Of a DNA stretch of 64,000 nt, positions 63,126-64,000 are shown piece by piece. The stretch is taken from positions 248,001 to 312,000 of the forward strand of contig NZ_JAAXCY010000005.1 of the NCBI RefSeq assembly GCF_014230465.1. The letters run 5' to 3'. This DNA comes from Pseudomonas cremoris (GTDB lineage Bacteria; Pseudomonadota; Gammaproteobacteria; Pseudomonadales; Pseudomonadaceae). The notes beneath the pieces are model-generated. The model was not told the DNA's origin. It worked only from the letters and a program-made list of their open reading frames with translations, and searched no databases. The translations under genes and the position numbers were made by a program. Each line of letters opens with the position of its first letter. Within the stretch, counting starts at the first letter, position 1.

Positions 63126-63548
63126 TCAGTCCCCTCGCACCATATCGACATGCGGAATTCCAACTTCCAGGAATTCCTCGCTGACGATCTTGAAACCCAG
63201 TCGCTCATAAAATGGCGCCGCGTACACCTGTGCGCTGAGGAACTGCTTGGTCTGGCCGCGTTTTTCAGCCGCGCCAATCACCGCTTCCATCAACTTGTCG
63301 CCGACTTTAAGCCCGCGCCAGTCCTTGAGCACCGAGACACGCCCGATTTCGCCGCTGGGCAGCAGGCGAGCGGTGCCTATCGGAAAGTCGCCTTCGAATG
63401 CCAGGAAATGCACCGCGTCGGCGTCATCCGCATCCCATTCCAGCTCGGGTGGAACCGATTGCTCAGCGATAAAAACCGCTTCACGAATGCGCCGAATCTC
63501 AGCGATATCCTTTTGCCAGTCCGCGACACTTACGTGAATCTTATTCAT
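63126..63548 (-). CDS. GNAT-family acetyltransferase, ElaA-like
   Basis: A 140-residue acetyltransferase. The acetyl-CoA-binding region is GRVSVLKDWRGLKVGDKLM and the EAVFIAEQSVPPELEWDADD stretch near residue 30 is typical of ElaA-type members. The ATG at 63548 overlaps the upstream roxA stop by eight bases. The acceptor substrate is unknown. Confidence 0.88.
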   Translation of the reverse strand: MNKIHVSVADWQKDIAEIRRIREAVFIAEQSVPPELEWDADDADAVHFLAFEGDFPIGTARLLPSGEIGRVSVLKDWRGLKVGDKLMEAVIGAAEKRGQTKQFLSAQVYAAPFYERLGFKIVSEEFLEVGIPHVDMVRGD

Positions 63549-64000
63549 CGGCAAACCCCAGGCTCCCTTGCTTGACCAGTTCGCACAGCAGATCGCGGCC
63601 GTCTTCGTCCGCCAGCCATGGGCCGAGGTTTTCGGCGTGCAGGGCGTCCGCGGCACAGATCAGTTTCAGCAGTTCGCGCAGTTTGCCCGGCAGGTAACGG
63701 CTCTGGCCGCTGGCGAACAGCAGTACATCGTCGTCTACTTCCGACCAAGCCATGCGCGCGCTTGGGTTGCGTACCAGGATCGCACCGTCTTGCAGGGCGC
63801 TGATGAAGTCGTCTTCGCCGAGTTCTTCGCCAGCAACTAGTTCCGGGTAGCGCGGCTCGGTCATGAATTGGCCGAACCAGGTCAGCAGCATGCGCTCGTC
63901 GCTCATGTGCTCGGCCAGCAGGCTTTTCAGGCGATCGAGAGCATCGGTCTGAATCTGATGCGGGTCGCTGACCGGCTGGGCGTCAGCGTCGGTGTAACGC
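63541..64000 (-). CDS. roxA: RoxA-like ribosomal-protein oxygenase, cupin/JmjC family (5' part outside window)
   Basis: The frame stays open to the window edge, giving the last ~152 residues. The RYTDADAQPVSDPHQIQ stretch, MLLTWFGQFMTEPRYPE and the winged-helix-like C-terminal region match the YcfD/RoxA group, 2-oxoglutarate/Fe(II) oxygenases that hydroxylate an arginine of ribosomal protein L16. The cupin metal site would be upstream and is not visible. Co-transcribed with the GNAT gene. Confidence 0.75.
   Translation of the reverse strand, partial: RYTDADAQPVSDPHQIQTDALDRLKSLLAEHMSDERMLLTWFGQFMTEPRYPELVAGEELGEDDFISALQDGAILVRNPSARMAWSEVDDDVLLFASGQSRYLPGKLRELLKLICAADALHAENLGPWLADEDGRDLLCELVKQGSLGFADE

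Overview
The window looks like a chromosomal segment of a fluorescent pseudomonad (Pseudomonas fluorescens group). Supporting signs are high-GC coding with dense overlapping operons, several copies of the GTGGGAGCGGGCTTGCTCGCG-type REP palindrome, a 13-gene nuo operon with fused nuoCD followed by aceA, and many gene products of recognisable pseudomonad type. I see no rRNA, tRNA, CRISPR array, prophage or insertion sequence.

Layout. (1) 1-9781, plus strand: a catabolic/uptake cluster with the end of an SfnB/DszC-like acyl-CoA dehydrogenase-fold monooxygenase, a stand-alone C-terminal-domain paralogue of it, an NtaA/SnaA/DszA-type FMN monooxygenase, a truncated acyl-CoA-synthetase-like protein, a complete branched-chain-amino-acid-type ABC importer (two ATPases, two permeases, one binding protein) and an FAD/NAD(P)-binding protein. 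Together they look like import plus oxidative attack of an unidentified, possibly sulfur- or nitrogen-containing compound. (2) 9925-15655: a four-gene MacAB-TolC-like exporter on the minus strand, divergent from a TetR regulator. (3) 15836-19665: a FUSC membrane protein, a GapN-type NADP-dependent aldehyde dehydrogenase and a DyP-type peroxidase. (4) 19891-23745: a bufferin-type RiPP cluster with two different cysteine-containing exported precursors, a DoxX protein, an exported alpha/beta hydrolase, the MNIO (DUF692) maturase, its DUF2063 partner and a serine-less short hydrolase. An exported beta-carbonic anhydrase abuts it convergently. (5) 24672-30474: two MFS exporters, small proteins, an arylamine N-acetyltransferase and an outer-membrane beta-barrel protein. 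(6) 30692-43832: a type VI secretion operon tssA-tssB-tssC-hcp-tssE-tssF-tssG-tssH-tssI-tssK with no tssJ, tssL or tssM, followed by a HigBA-like toxin-antitoxin pair on the opposite strand. (7) 44816-59764, minus strand: the complete nuoA-N operon. (8) 60338-64000, minus strand: isocitrate lyase, a short secretin-domain protein, a GNAT acetyltransferase and the 3' part of a RoxA-like ribosomal oxygenase.

Most worth attention: the two-precursor bufferin operon with its hydrolases; the T6SS operon lacking its membrane-complex genes; the degenerate synthetase and the lone dehydrogenase domain in the first cluster; and REP palindromes placed inside operons or inside a reading frame. All functional names are from reading protein motifs by eye; no database search was run.
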